Origin: Candidatus Curtissbacteria bacterium
GTDB lineage: Bacteria > Patescibacteriota > Microgenomatia > Curtissbacterales > GWA2-41-24
Length of the DNA: 38,082 bases
Reading direction: 5' to 3'
NCBI GenBank assembly: GCA_016198325.1
Contig: JACQIV010000002.1
Coordinates: forward strand, 1-38,082
Shown: positions 16,339 through 25,124 of the stretch, piece after piece
How the letters are laid out: every line of letters begins with the position of its first letter
Position numbering within the stretch: position 1 is the stretch's first letter
The notes under the pieces: model-generated
Seen by the model: only the letters and a program-made list of their open reading frames with translations
Told to the model about the DNA's origin: nothing
The model's database searches: none
Program-made: the position numbers and the translations under genes

Positions 16339-17217
16339 ATGTCAACCAAAAAAGACTATTACGAGGTACTTGGTGTTTCAAAAAACGCTAACGCGGAGGA
16401 ATTAAAAAAAGCCTACCGCAATTTGGCGCGGAAACACCACCCGGATGTAGATAAATCTCCGAACGCCGAAAAAACCTTCAAAGAAATAAACGAAGCGTAT
16501 CAGGTTCTTTCCGACCCTCAGAAAAAGGGTGCTTACGACCAATATGGCCATTCCGCTTTTGAACCAGGTGCTGGAGGATTTGGTGGAGCACAAGCAGGTG
16601 GTCCGTTCGGTGGTCAGGGTGGGTTCCGCACGTATACCTGGTCTTCGGGAGGGGGGCAACAAGGCGGACAGGATTTTGGGGATTTTGGCGGTTTTGCTGA
16701 CCCTTTCGATATATTCGAAATGGTTTTTGGTGAAAGGTCTCCCTTCGGTCGCGCCCAACGGCTTCCCCGCTACGTACTTCAGTTGGATTTTACAGATGCA
16801 GTACATGGAACAGAAAAAGAAGTCGAAATAAACGGTAAAAAACAAAAGATCAAAATTCCCGCAGGTGTCGACAGTGGTACCGAAATCCGCTTTTCCGAAT
16901 ACATAATAGTTTGTGAAGTTAAAAACGACCCCAGGTTTGTAAGGCGAGGGCAGGATATCGTTACCGAAAAGGAAATTTCATATTCCCAGGCAGCCCTTGG
17001 CGCAGTCACCGAAATCAGAACTATCGACGGACCGGTTAAAATTAAAATCCCCTCCGGCACCCAACCGGGTACGCAAATCCGTCTCCGCGCAAAGGGGGTT
17101 CCAAAAGTCCACTCGCACTCCCGCGGCGACCACTACGTAATAATCCGTGTGACCATTCCGAATAAATTAAACCGCGAACAAAAAAGGTTGTTGGAAGAAC
17201 TCGAAGAAATTTCTTAA
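16339..17217 (+). CDS. dnaJ: DnaJ-like co-chaperone lacking the zinc finger (class B)
   Basis: This 292-residue J-protein has a J-domain (residues 1-70) with HPD at 34-36. A Gly/Phe-rich linker (about 75-130) and the two beta-barrel substrate-binding subdomains follow ([56 protein letters not shown]). There are no CxxCxGxG repeats, so this is the DnaJB/CbpA architecture. It stimulates DnaK ATPase. As the only J-protein in the operon it presumably serves as the main DnaJ here; cbpA would be an equally good name. It is the last gene of the hrcA operon. Confidence 0.9.
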   Translation: MSTKKDYYEVLGVSKNANAEELKKAYRNLARKHHPDVDKSPNAEKTFKEINEAYQVLSDPQKKGAYDQYGHSAFEPGAGGFGGAQAGGPFGGQGGFRTYTWSSGGGQQGGQDFGDFGGFADPFDIFEMVFGERSPFGRAQRLPRYVLQLDFTDAVHGTEKEVEINGKKQKIKIPAGVDSGTEIRFSEYIIVCEVKNDPRFVRRGQDIVTEKEISYSQAALGAVTEIRTIDGPVKIKIPSGTQPGTQIRLRAKGVPKVHSHSRGDHYVIIRVTIPNKLNREQKRLLEELEEIS

Positions 17218-17231
17218 ATCACCCCTTGGTC

Positions 17232-17285
17232 ATCCTGAACCGATTCGGCCTGAGGGCTCACGGCCTCGAAGGCTTGATTCAGGAT
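17232..17285 (+). repeat. Palindromic repeat with nested hairpin insertion
   Basis: The outer arms ATCCTGAA (17232-17239) and TTCAGGAT (17278-17285) match the element at 12512-12532, including the flanking GTCA and CTAA. The loop is replaced by about 38 nt that contain their own inverted arms (TTCGGCC, then GGCCTCGAA). Confidence 0.7.
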
Positions 17286-17314
17286 CTAATTTGACATCCC
17301 CAAAGCCTGAGCTT

Positions 17315-17323
17315 TGATATACT
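17315..17323 (+). promoter_or_regulatory. Extended -10 before the broken small gene
   Basis: TGATATACT, a TGn-extended -10, lies 16 nt before the ATG at 17340. A TTGACA at 17291 is spaced 21 nt away, too far for a standard promoter. Confidence 0.4.
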
Positions 17324-17339
17324 TTACCCGTAATCCAAA

Positions 17340-17537
17340 ATGGCATCTCTTCAGGATTTGGAAAAACGGATCGAAAAAATCGAAGCAAGAAACGTTTAAA
17401 TCTTTTTAATCGTTGATTCGAAATCGCATTCAGTAAGCGATACTTTTTACGGAGTTTTGCCCTATATTGTGCCCGCTCTTATTGTTTGGTACTTGATTGC
17501 ACAAAAAAACAAAATAATCTACCCCTTGTTTAATTGA
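17340..17537 (+). pseudogene. Small membrane-protein gene interrupted by an in-frame TAA
   Basis: From ATG 17340 the frame reads MASLQDLEKRIEKIEARNV, then TAA (17397-17399). It stays open in the same frame for 45 more codons to TGA at 17535-17537. The second part includes SVSDTFYGVLPYIVPALIVW, then YLIAQKNKII. A short coiled coil followed by one membrane helix is a common layout for small CPR membrane proteins, so this looks like one gene broken by a single stop. It could also be chance, a 19-residue peptide, or a sequence error. No RNA gene is seen in this gap. Confidence 0.4.
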
Positions 17538-17562
17538 CTCATGCCCTTTCTTTTGCTAGAAT
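17534..17562 (+). promoter_or_regulatory. Promoter of nusA
   Basis: TTGACT (17534-17539), a 17-nt spacer and TAGAAT (17557-17562). The predicted transcript starts near 17569 and meets a terminator hairpin about 30 nt later, before nusA. Confidence 0.7.
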
Positions 17563-17596
17563 CTGCATGCATTTTAGTTTAGGTTACGAGGGATTA

Positions 17597-17617
17597 GGCG
17601 CGAATGCGCCTTTTTTT
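17597..17617 (+). terminator. Intrinsic terminator or attenuator upstream of nusA
   Basis: GGCGC-GAAT-GCGCC followed by seven T. It lies between the nusA promoter and the nusA start, so it may act as a leader attenuator. It could instead end transcripts coming from the upstream small gene. Confidence 0.75.
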
Positions 17618-17686
17618 GAATAAAGTGGAATGTTATATCAGCAAAGCTTTAATTATTGTATTTAAGAAAAAGGAAATTTTTTAAAA

Positions 17687-19048
17687 ATGGCAATACAAGC
17701 AAGAACGGAATTCGCATCGGCACTGAACCAGGTTTGCTCCGAAAGGGGAGTTGAGCCGGAAGTGGTAATCGACTCCATAAAACAGGCAATTTTGGCAGCC
17801 TACCGCAAAGATTATGGCGAACCGGAAGACATTGAAGTAAATCTGGATGCAAATAGCGGAGAAGTTGCTCTTACAAAAGACGGTAAAAATGTCACCCCGG
17901 GTGGCTTTGGAAGAATTGCCGCCCAAACCGCCAAACAGGTAATTCTTCAAAAAATCCGTGAAGCGGAAAAAAACGCTATTTTAGCGGAATATTCATCCAA
18001 AATAGGCACGGTTGTATCCGGTATTGTCCAGAGGATTTCCGGACCGATAATTACGGTCAATTTAGGAAAAGCCGAGGCAATCATGCCCCCGCCGGAGCAG
18101 GCCCACAACGAGAAATATTATGTTAACCAACGCGCGAAATTTTACGTGGTTGGTATCAAAGAAGGCACACGTGGAGAAGAAATTATCGTGTCACGTGCAG
18201 CAAACGGTTTACTGGAGGGCTTGTTTAAGCAGGAAGTTCCGGAAATTGCTTCGAATGCGGTCGAAGTCAAAACAATTGCCAGGGAAGCAGGTTCCAGGTC
18301 AAAAATTGCGGTTAGCTCAAGCCAAATGGGTGTTGATCCGGTTGGTTCCTGTGTCGGGCAAAGAGGTGTCAGGGTCCAGGCGGTAATTAACGAACTCGGT
18401 GATGAAAAAATAGATGTCATTGCTTATCAGGAAGACCCAGTTGAGTTTATTAAGGCTGCCCTTTCTCCGGCAAAAGAACTTTCCGTAAAAATTGATGAGG
18501 AAGAAAAAACAGCCGAAGTTACTGCGCCGGACGAACAGCTTTCTTTGGCAATCGGGAAAGACGGTCAGAATGTAAGACTGGCGGCAAAACTTACAGGTTA
18601 CCGCATCGACATTCGCGGAAAAAGCGGGTCACCAAAAGAAGTTGAAGCAAAAGAAAAAGCTGCCCAGGAGGAAGCAAAAAGGGTACTGGGAGTAATTCCT
18701 GAAGAGGACGTTAAGGCAAGTGGCGAGGATAAAAAAGAGAAAGGTACTCAAGAAACAAAACCCACCGATCAATCTCAAGTTCAAGTCCAAAAAGATAACC
18801 AAAGCCGAATTGTCCCTGAACGGGCAGAAGTCGAAACTGTCAATGAAGAATCCGAAGAAAAAGCAGAAGCAAAAGACGGGGAAACCCTAAAAACAAAATC
18901 TTCCCGTCAAGAAAAAAAGTCTGCCAAATCCAAAAAGGGAAAAGAACCTATTCTTACCGGTGAAGATTCACCTGAGTCGGAAGAAATTACTACCGAACCT
19001 GAAACCAAGCCTGACGAACCCGAAAAAGGCGACCAGGACGAAAAGTGA
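17687..19048 (+). CDS. nusA: Transcription termination/antitermination protein NusA
   Basis: This 453-residue protein has an N-terminal RNAP-binding domain (about 1-105, with [19 protein letters not shown]). An S1 domain follows (about 107-175, [20 protein letters not shown]), then KH1 (about 210-270, [19 protein letters not shown]) and KH2 (about 280-330, [20 protein letters not shown]). A Glu/Lys-rich, probably disordered tail of about 110 residues replaces the acidic repeats of some homologues. It modulates pausing, termination and antitermination. The usual upstream rimP is absent here; nusA is the first gene of the nusA-infB run. A weak AAGGAAA precedes the ATG. Confidence 0.94.
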   Translation: MAIQARTEFASALNQVCSERGVEPEVVIDSIKQAILAAYRKDYGEPEDIEVNLDANSGEVALTKDGKNVTPGGFGRIAAQTAKQVILQKIREAEKNAILAEYSSKIGTVVSGIVQRISGPIITVNLGKAEAIMPPPEQAHNEKYYVNQRAKFYVVGIKEGTRGEEIIVSRAANGLLEGLFKQEVPEIASNAVEVKTIAREAGSRSKIAVSSSQMGVDPVGSCVGQRGVRVQAVINELGDEKIDVIAYQEDPVEFIKAALSPAKELSVKIDEEEKTAEVTAPDEQLSLAIGKDGQNVRLAAKLTGYRIDIRGKSGSPKEVEAKEKAAQEEAKRVLGVIPEEDVKASGEDKKEKGTQETKPTDQSQVQVQKDNQSRIVPERAEVETVNEESEEKAEAKDGETLKTKSSRQEKKSAKSKKGKEPILTGEDSPESEEITTEPETKPDEPEKGDQDEK

Positions 19049-19082
19049 AAGCACATTTTCAAATAGAAAGGGAGCTTTATAA

Positions 19083-20507
19083 ATGGACAAAAAAAATATA
19101 CGACCGCCGATTGTTACTATCATGGGCCATGTTGACCACGGCAAAACAACGCTTCTCGACGCAATCCGTAAAACAAACGTAGTTGCCGGGGAGCATGGCG
19201 GCATCACCCAGCATATTGGTGCCTACCAAGTCAACTTCGAAGGCAAAAAAATAACTTTTATCGATACTCCTGGACATGCGGCATTTGAAGAAATGCGTTC
19301 ACGTGGGGCAGAAGCTGCCGACGTCGTAATTTTGGTGGTAGCTGCAACAGAAGGAGTAAAACCTCAAACAACAGAAGCAATAAGGCATATCCACAAAGCC
19401 AAAAGGCCGATTATTGTAGCCGCGACTAAAACAGACCTCGAAAACTCCAATATAGAAAAGGTTAAGAAAGAACTGCAGGTTCAAAATGTCCTGCTTGAAG
19501 AGTATGGAGGAGATGTCCCGCTTGTTAAAGTAGCTGCCCTCAAAGGTGTGGGCATCAAAGAACTACTCGAAATGATCGAACTAGTCTGGCAGCTTGCCCC
19601 TGAGCCGTTTCTCCCAAACGAACCCATGGAAGCTTTAGTAGTTGAATCTTTTATGGATAAAAACCGGGGTTCAGTATCAACGGTTATTGTTAAAAAAGGA
19701 ACCTTAAAAGTTGGTCAAAAAATTAAAGTAGACGGGGAAACAATTACAGTCCGGGCACTCGTCGACGATTCCGGGAAACAAGTTAAAGAGGCGGAACCCT
19801 CAAAGCCGGTTGAAATCTTAGGCTTTAAAAAAGTCCTACCGATAGGCAGCATTGTTAGTGATGTAATCCAGATTGGTGAAAAACGGATGCAAAAATCGGC
19901 GACTCTCGAAGAAATTATTTCCAAATCACAGGATGTTAGGGACAATTTTAAAGTGATTATTAAAGCAGATGTTGCGGGCAGTCTTGAAGCGGTTTTAAAT
20001 AATCTTCCCGAAAAAGTATTAGTAGTATCATCCGGGCTTGGCGAAGTTACCACAACGGATATCACTTTTGCCAAAGTCGCCAGTTCCCCTATTTTGGCAT
20101 TTAATGTCAAAATCCCGGGTTCAATCAAGGCACAAGCGGACAGGGAAGGGATTGTAATTAAGACTTACCGGGTAATTTATGAATTGGTAAACGATATCGA
20201 AGATGTCGTTGAAGGATTCAAAGCTGCCCAATATGAGACAAAGATTAAAGGGAAGGCCAAAATTTCCCAAACATTTTCGGTGGACGGTAAGGAAATCGCA
20301 GGGGTAACCGTGACTTCCGGTAAAATTCATACCGGGGACACTATAATTCTGAGAAGAGCAGATAATTCCGAATTTGAGACAAAGATAGCTTCACTTAAAA
20401 AGTTCAAAAAAGACGTTGAATCGGTAACCTCAGGACAGGAATGCGGAATTGTCTTTGCGCCCGAAGTTGACTTTGGCGAAGGTGATGTAATAGAATCCCT
20501 GGGTTAA
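19083..20507 (+). CDS. infB: Translation initiation factor IF-2 (short form)
   Basis: This 474-residue GTPase starts directly with the G domain: [20 protein letters not shown] (G1 GHVDHGKTT at 15-23), G3 DTPGHAAF and G4 TKTD. Domains II-IV follow, with [40 protein letters not shown] and [13 protein letters not shown]. The N-terminal IF2N and linker region of most bacteria is missing, so the protein is close to the minimal mitochondrial-type IF-2. It delivers fMet-tRNA to the 30S subunit. A GGGAG Shine-Dalgarno lies about 10 nt upstream. It follows nusA by 34 nt as in the conserved nusA-infB cluster; rbfA is not next. Confidence 0.95.
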   Translation: MDKKNIRPPIVTIMGHVDHGKTTLLDAIRKTNVVAGEHGGITQHIGAYQVNFEGKKITFIDTPGHAAFEEMRSRGAEAADVVILVVAATEGVKPQTTEAIRHIHKAKRPIIVAATKTDLENSNIEKVKKELQVQNVLLEEYGGDVPLVKVAALKGVGIKELLEMIELVWQLAPEPFLPNEPMEALVVESFMDKNRGSVSTVIVKKGTLKVGQKIKVDGETITVRALVDDSGKQVKEAEPSKPVEILGFKKVLPIGSIVSDVIQIGEKRMQKSATLEEIISKSQDVRDNFKVIIKADVAGSLEAVLNNLPEKVLVVSSGLGEVTTTDITFAKVASSPILAFNVKIPGSIKAQADREGIVIKTYRVIYELVNDIEDVVEGFKAAQYETKIKGKAKISQTFSVDGKEIAGVTVTSGKIHTGDTIILRRADNSEFETKIASLKKFKKDVESVTSGQECGIVFAPEVDFGEGDVIESLG

Positions 20508-20519
20508 AACCTATAGGTT
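20508..20519 (+). repeat. Perfect 12-bp palindrome before the DHH-like gene
   Basis: AACCTATAGGTT lies between the infB stop and the next ATG, touching the start codon. Its role is unknown; it is short enough to be chance. Confidence 0.4.
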
Positions 20520-21473
20520 ATGGATCCGAGCCTGAAACAGAAAACCCAAGAAAGACTCACTAAGGCGGAAAATATCATAGTCTGCGCTCCCCTTAACGCA
20601 GACTTTGACCATAAAGCTGCAAGTCTTGCCCTTTATCTGTCAATTTTAAAAATCGGTAAAAACGCCCGCGTTTTAGCCAAAGAACCCACCGTCGAGGAAG
20701 CACAAAAACTATACGGCATCGATAAGATAAGTAGTAGTTCAAAATCAACCGACAACTTTGTGATTGCAATAAATGACGCCGTCAACTCTGTTGATAAAGT
20801 CACATATTTTCTCGAGAAAGACAAGCTCAAAATCGTCGTCCACCCTCTGGCCGGGTCAACTGGGATAAATAAAGAACAAATTACATTTGATAATGCGCCG
20901 GCAAAACCGGATTTCGTTATCGCTGTAGGGTTTTCCTCTAAAGAAGAATTGAGAAAAGAATTTGCACAAGAACAAATATTTGACCCGGAAACATGGATCA
21001 TTTCCATAAATAAGTCACCGGATAGCCAAAAGTTCGCCCAAGTGAATATAAGTAGTACTCAAGTATCTTCGATTTCGGAAATGTGTACACAACTTATCCA
21101 GGAACTTGCACTACCCCTGAATGAAGATATCGCTTACAATCTTTATACAGGTCTCTCTTTTGCAACCCGTGGATTTTCACCTGCGCAAACTTCTCCTTTA
21201 ACATTTCAGGTAGCGGCATGGCTCTTAAAGTTTGGTGCAGGACGGGCCAGTTTTGCGAAAAAAGCTCAAAAAACCGAGTCCGATTTTGCCCCTCAACAAA
21301 AACAATATTCCCAAGAGGAACAATATACGACACTGCAAACTTTACCGGGTGAATTGCCAGGTCCGGAGGAAACGCCTCTGGAAGAAGTCGAAGTCGAAAA
21401 ATCAAAAGAAGAAGATTGGTTAAAACCGCCAAAGGTTTATAAAGGCTCCAAGTCTTTTGACAGCGAATCATAA
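20520..21473 (+). CDS. DHH-family phosphoesterase-like protein (NrnA-like, diverged)
   Basis: The N-terminus, AENIIVCAPLNADFDHKAAS, then LALYLSILKIGKNARVLA, aligns in pattern with NrnA-type DHH proteins (usual motif NPDGDAIGSALAL). NADFD keeps two Asp residues. The later region where the DHH motif is expected reads VVHPLAGSTG, so the second metal site seems lost. The C-terminal 75 residues are Gln/Glu/Pro-rich and probably disordered. At 317 residues it has normal family size. NrnA homologues commonly sit next to infB/rbfA; that context supports the call. It may be a degenerate or non-catalytic nano-RNase/PAP phosphatase. Confidence 0.55.
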   Translation: MDPSLKQKTQERLTKAENIIVCAPLNADFDHKAASLALYLSILKIGKNARVLAKEPTVEEAQKLYGIDKISSSSKSTDNFVIAINDAVNSVDKVTYFLEKDKLKIVVHPLAGSTGINKEQITFDNAPAKPDFVIAVGFSSKEELRKEFAQEQIFDPETWIISINKSPDSQKFAQVNISSTQVSSISEMCTQLIQELALPLNEDIAYNLYTGLSFATRGFSPAQTSPLTFQVAAWLLKFGAGRASFAKKAQKTESDFAPQQKQYSQEEQYTTLQTLPGELPGPEETPLEEVEVEKSKEEDWLKPPKVYKGSKSFDSES

Positions 21474-21486
21474 ACTGCTCTATACT
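21457..21486 (+). promoter_or_regulatory. Promoter of rpsO
   Basis: A perfect TTGACA (21457-21462), an 18-nt spacer and TATACT (21481-21486), then 10 nt to the rpsO ATG with no SD. The promoter overlaps the end of the preceding gene. Confidence 0.75.
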
Positions 21487-21496
21487 ACCCGGACCT

Positions 21497-21757
21497 ATGG
21501 CTGATTCAAAAAAGCAGGTAATAGACAAATTTAAAACTCACGATGGAGATACTGGTTCTCCGGAAGTCCAAGTTGCCTTGCTTTCACAAAGAATAGACAA
21601 CGTTAAAGATCACCTGAAGTCTCACGATCATGATAATCACTCAAGGCGTGGGTTACTTTCCATGATTAACAAAAGAAGGAGACTTCTACATTATTTAATG
21701 CGTAAAGTTCCTGAACGTTATAAGGATATAATAGGCAAACTCAATCTGGCGAAGTAA
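21497..21757 (+). CDS. rpsO: 30S ribosomal protein S15
   Basis: This 86-residue S15 contains THDGDTGSPEVQVALLSQRI, HLKSHDHDNHSRRGLLSMIN and KRRRLLHYLMRK, the family hallmarks, and ends RYKDIIGKLNLAK. It binds the central domain of 16S rRNA. The order rpsO-pnp is the same as in many bacteria. A second, diverged copy of the last 11 codons plus stop lies 56 nt downstream. Confidence 0.97.
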   Translation: MADSKKQVIDKFKTHDGDTGSPEVQVALLSQRIDNVKDHLKSHDHDNHSRRGLLSMINKRRRLLHYLMRKVPERYKDIIGKLNLAK

Positions 21758-21835
21758 TATATCCTTGCGCTTCGCTAAAAGATATTATCGGTAAATTAGA
21801 CCTGACTAAATAAATTATCCTTGCATTTTGATAAG
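21722..21835 (+). repeat. Diverged tandem duplication of the rpsO 3' end
   Basis: Unit 1 (21722-21777) is the end of rpsO plus about 20 nt. Unit 2 (21778 to about 21835) encodes KDIIGKLDLTK and TAA (stop at 21811-21813) in place of KDIIGKLNLAK. Twelve differences fall at third (9) and first (3) codon positions and none at second positions. The stretch after each stop is also alike (ATATCCTTGC and TTATCCTTGC). Unit 2 has no start and is a non-translated remnant. Confidence 0.85.
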
Positions 21836-21853
21836 TTATAGGATAAAATGGGC

Positions 21854-21940
21854 AAAGAAGATTCAGGGTGTTGGAAGTTGACTAGTACGAATCAATTTGT
21901 TGATTCAGACTATCCGATTTCTAACTCCCCCAGCTTCTTT
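21854..21940 (+). promoter_or_regulatory. Long imperfect stem-loop in the pnp leader
   Basis: The left arm (from AAAGAAG at 21854) pairs with the right arm (to CTTCTTT at 21940) at roughly three quarters of positions over about 42 nt. It is capped by GAATCAA-TTTG-TTGATTC (21889-21906). It lies 13 nt before the pnp ATG. In Escherichia coli the pnp leader forms an RNase III-cleaved hairpin used for autoregulation; a similar role here is inference. Confidence 0.6.
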
Positions 21941-21953
21941 CAAAAAATAAATA

Positions 21954-24164
21954 ATGAGTAAAGTTATTCAGAAAGAGTTAAGCCTTGGTGGTAAAACACT
22001 GACACTCGAAACAGGAAAACTGGCTACTAAAGCCAATGCGGCCGTTATCGCAAAATATGGCGAAACGGTTGTCCTATCAACTGTTGTCGCCGGTAAAGCC
22101 GCCGAAAACGCAAGCTTTTTCCCCCTTGCTGTCGATTACGAAGAAAGATTGTATGCTGGCGGAAAAATCTCTACCTCCCGTTTTATTAAAAGGGAAGGTA
22201 GACCAACAGAAGAAGCTGTTTTAACAGCCCGTAAGATTGACCGATCAATACGGCCGCTTTTCCCGAGCGATTATCTGGCAGAAGTTCAGGTAATTATTAC
22301 CGTTCTTTCCGTTGACCAGGAAAACGATCCGGATATAGTCGCTCTTATTGCAACGTCTGCAGCCCTAACTGCGTCCGATATCCCCTGGAAAGGCCCGATT
22401 TCCGGGCTAAGAATTGGAAGGCAAAACGGAGGTTTCATTGTAAATCCTACAGAGTCCGAGAAGAAATTTTCCAACCTGGATCTTGTTCTGGTCGTCAGGG
22501 AAGATGAAATCGTTATGGTCGAAGCAAATGCCGACCAAGTCGAGGAAGAATCGGTTGCTGCAGCAATAAAATTCGGGATTGAAGAAAGTAAAAAAGTGAA
22601 TAAATTTATCGAAGAATTCGCCAAAAGTGTCGGGAACCAAAAACAGGATTACGTTGTAACTAAACTAGAGCCGGAAAAGGAAAAGCAAGTAAAAGAATTT
22701 ATTACAAAAAAACTCCTTAAAGAACTAGAAGATCCCAAAATAGCGCTCGACGAAGGCTGGTTTGGCGATGCCTTAGAAGAACTTAAGGCCGAATTTATCA
22801 AGGAAAATGAAGAAAATAACCCTGCACCAAAGTTATTAGCAGACATTTTGGACGAAGAGGTATCCGACTATCTTAGGAACCTAATCCTTAAATCAAAAAA
22901 GAGAATAGATGGCAGGTCCCCGGACGAACTTCGTGAACTAACTTCGGATGTCGGAATACTTCCAAGGACCCACGGTACAGGTCTTTTCCAGAGGGGAGAC
23001 ACTCAAGTTCTTTCAATCGTAACTTTAGCTTCTCCTGCACTTCAGCAATTAATAGAAAGTATGGAAGGGGAAGAGACCAAAAGATTCATGCATCATTACA
23101 ACTTCCCACCCTTTTCTGTTGGTGAGGTCAGGCGTCTCGGATCACCGGGTCGTCGCGAAATAGGCCACGGTGCACTGGCAGAACGCGCTTTGGTCCCTGT
23201 AATTCCTTCCCAGGAAGAATTTCCATACACAATCAGGATAGTTTCCGAAGTGCTTTCATCTGCCGGTTCGACGTCTATGGCCTCTGCAACAGGCTCAACC
23301 CTTGCTCTTATGGATGCCGGTGTGCCGATAAAGGAACCCGTTGCGGGTATTTCAATCGGCTTGGTTACAGAAAAAGAAGATAAATCAAAATATCTAACTT
23401 TGACGGATATCGCTTATCAGGAAGATGCGCAAGGTGATATGGATTTCAAAGTAGCCGGAACCAAAAATGGAGTTACGGCAATCCAAATGGATACCAAGCT
23501 TGATGGTGTCCCGGCAAAAATAATTGAAGAAGCGCTGGAAAAGGCCAAAAAGGCAAGGGTAATAATTATCGACAAAATTCTTTCAACGATTCCGGTATCT
23601 CGATCGGCAATATCCAAACACGCCCCAACGGTAATAGTCGTCAAGATCGACCCGTCCAAGATCGGCGAAGTAATCGGCTCCGGTGGCCGGACAATTAACA
23701 GGATTATCGGTGAAACAGGCGCTGCTATCGACGTAGACGATGAAGGTACTATAACTATAAGCGGCGAAGAAGACGGCGCCCGCAAAGCAGCCAGCTGGAT
23801 TGAAGGTATTGTCAAGGAGGCCCAGGTTGGTGAGGAATTCGAAGGCCCTGTAAAAAGAATTTTACCCTTCGGTGCTATGGTAGAAATATTACCTGGCAAA
23901 GAAGGACTTGTTCATATTTCAAGGCTTGCCCCTCACAGAGTCGAAAAAGTTGAGGATGTTGTTAAAATCGGCCAGGTCGTAAAAGTTAAAGTCGCGGAAA
24001 TCGACGACCAGGGTAGGGTTAACCTGGCAATAGCAGGAGTGGAAAAAAAGTTTGAGGCTGGGGGCGACAGAGGAAGAGACGGGGTAGACAGAGGGCCAGA
24101 TAGAAGAGGTGGCGGAGGCAGGTTTGACCGCAGGGATCAGAGAAGACGACCAAAAAGATATTAA
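21954..24164 (+). CDS. pnp: Polyribonucleotide nucleotidyltransferase (PNPase)
   Basis: This 736-residue protein has two RNase PH domains (first about 1-220; second from RIDGRSPDELRELTSDVGIL, with GTGLFQRGDTQVLS and the catalytic region DAQGDMDFKVAGT). A KH domain follows (VIGSGGRTINRIIGETGAAI), then an S1 domain (EEFEGPVKRILPFGAMVEIL, then GKEGLVHISRL) and an Arg/Gly/Asp-rich tail ending RRRPKRY. It is the phosphorolytic 3'-5' exoribonuclease of mRNA decay. No SD is seen before the ATG (AAATAAATA). It follows rpsO and a structured leader. Confidence 0.96.
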   Translation: MSKVIQKELSLGGKTLTLETGKLATKANAAVIAKYGETVVLSTVVAGKAAENASFFPLAVDYEERLYAGGKISTSRFIKREGRPTEEAVLTARKIDRSIRPLFPSDYLAEVQVIITVLSVDQENDPDIVALIATSAALTASDIPWKGPISGLRIGRQNGGFIVNPTESEKKFSNLDLVLVVREDEIVMVEANADQVEEESVAAAIKFGIEESKKVNKFIEEFAKSVGNQKQDYVVTKLEPEKEKQVKEFITKKLLKELEDPKIALDEGWFGDALEELKAEFIKENEENNPAPKLLADILDEEVSDYLRNLILKSKKRIDGRSPDELRELTSDVGILPRTHGTGLFQRGDTQVLSIVTLASPALQQLIESMEGEETKRFMHHYNFPPFSVGEVRRLGSPGRREIGHGALAERALVPVIPSQEEFPYTIRIVSEVLSSAGSTSMASATGSTLALMDAGVPIKEPVAGISIGLVTEKEDKSKYLTLTDIAYQEDAQGDMDFKVAGTKNGVTAIQMDTKLDGVPAKIIEEALEKAKKARVIIIDKILSTIPVSRSAISKHAPTVIVVKIDPSKIGEVIGSGGRTINRIIGETGAAIDVDDEGTITISGEEDGARKAASWIEGIVKEAQVGEEFEGPVKRILPFGAMVEILPGKEGLVHISRLAPHRVEKVEDVVKIGQVVKVKVAEIDDQGRVNLAIAGVEKKFEAGGDRGRDGVDRGPDRRGGGGRFDRRDQRRRPKRY

Positions 24165-24167
24165 AAA

Positions 24168-25124
24168 ATGCCCCGCAATTTGCCGAAAATCCTACTGGCA
24201 ATAGCAGCAATAACATTACTCACCTTTTCTGCATTTTTTTTAAAACCCAAAACCTCATCTTTCAAACTCACTACAAAAGATGATCAGTTTCTGCTTACAT
24301 TCGCTTTAACTAAAAAAGATCAGCTGGAAATGGCACAGCTGATTACAAAATTAGGATTACCGGAAGATTCTACTCCGGAGTTCACGTTTAAGCTTGATGC
24401 AACCTCGTCAGCCCGTCTTGCTTTTTCGCTACCCACAGAAGGTAATCTAGATGTAAACCCGAAAGAAATATCCTTCACAGGTAAACACACATCTCCTCAA
24501 ATCTCACCGCAAATATTCGACCCCATTAACCTTCCCGGTGACACAAACCTCGTCATCTATTCTCCTCAAACACCTTTTCTTTTTAAAAATAATTCAAAAC
24601 TTCCAAGAGAGCTTACAGACTGGTTTTTCCCAAAAATTGACGAGTCTTATCCGGTAGTACTGACTGCTTTTTCCGAAAATGCCCAGTGGGTTCTGGTCTT
24701 TAATTGGAAAGAAGTACCAAATTATGAGGAGCTTTCAAATCTTATCAAAAGTGAACCGGACGAAAGCTATAAAAAAGAAGATTCCGAAGAAGGGACTTTT
24801 CATTTGCTTAAATTTAAAGCCCATGAAGAAGAAAAGATCTTCACTTTTTTCGATGACGGAGAAAAATCATATTTTGCCTCATCAAAAGAAGCTGCCCAAA
24901 AAATGCTGGAATCCCAAAAAACCAAAGACAACCTGTTTCCACAAAATGCACAAGATGCAGTTTTCGAATTATTCTACAAAGCCCCCATAAACGTACCTGT
25001 TTCAGAAGAAATGGTTGCATTGATTTTGGACAATGATAATGCTAAATCAAAACTTCAGGCCATAGACCAGGTTAGGTTTCTTTTGAAGCCTCAATCTTTT
25101 TCTGGTTTAATTAAGCTAAAGTGA
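24168..25124 (+). CDS. Membrane-anchored extracytoplasmic protein, unknown function
   Basis: Not recognised. This 318-residue protein has one N-terminal hydrophobic segment (about residues 7-25: ILLAIAAITLLTFSAFF) acting as signal anchor or signal peptide. The rest is a hydrophilic, mixed alpha/beta domain with few distinctive residues (LVIYSPQTPFLF, ELTDWFFPKIDES, SYFASSKEAAQKML). No Cys motif, catalytic triad or repeats stand out. It starts 3 nt after pnp and overlaps the Lon-like gene by 4 nt, so it is part of the same transcript. The layout recalls DUF3352-type outer proteins only vaguely. Confidence 0.7.
   Translation: MPRNLPKILLAIAAITLLTFSAFFLKPKTSSFKLTTKDDQFLLTFALTKKDQLEMAQLITKLGLPEDSTPEFTFKLDATSSARLAFSLPTEGNLDVNPKEISFTGKHTSPQISPQIFDPINLPGDTNLVIYSPQTPFLFKNNSKLPRELTDWFFPKIDESYPVVLTAFSENAQWVLVFNWKEVPNYEELSNLIKSEPDESYKKEDSEEGTFHLLKFKAHEEEKIFTFFDDGEKSYFASSKEAAQKMLESQKTKDNLFPQNAQDAVFELFYKAPINVPVSEEMVALILDNDNAKSKLQAIDQVRFLLKPQSFSGLIKLK

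Noticed and set aside
17397-17399. TAA recoding to explain the split small gene
   Set aside because: All other genes here end normally at TAA, TAG or TGA, so a single broken gene is more likely than a changed code.
17570-17620. tRNA or riboswitch in the nusA leader
   Set aside because: Only one short hairpin with a T-tract is present; there is no cloverleaf or known aptamer pattern.
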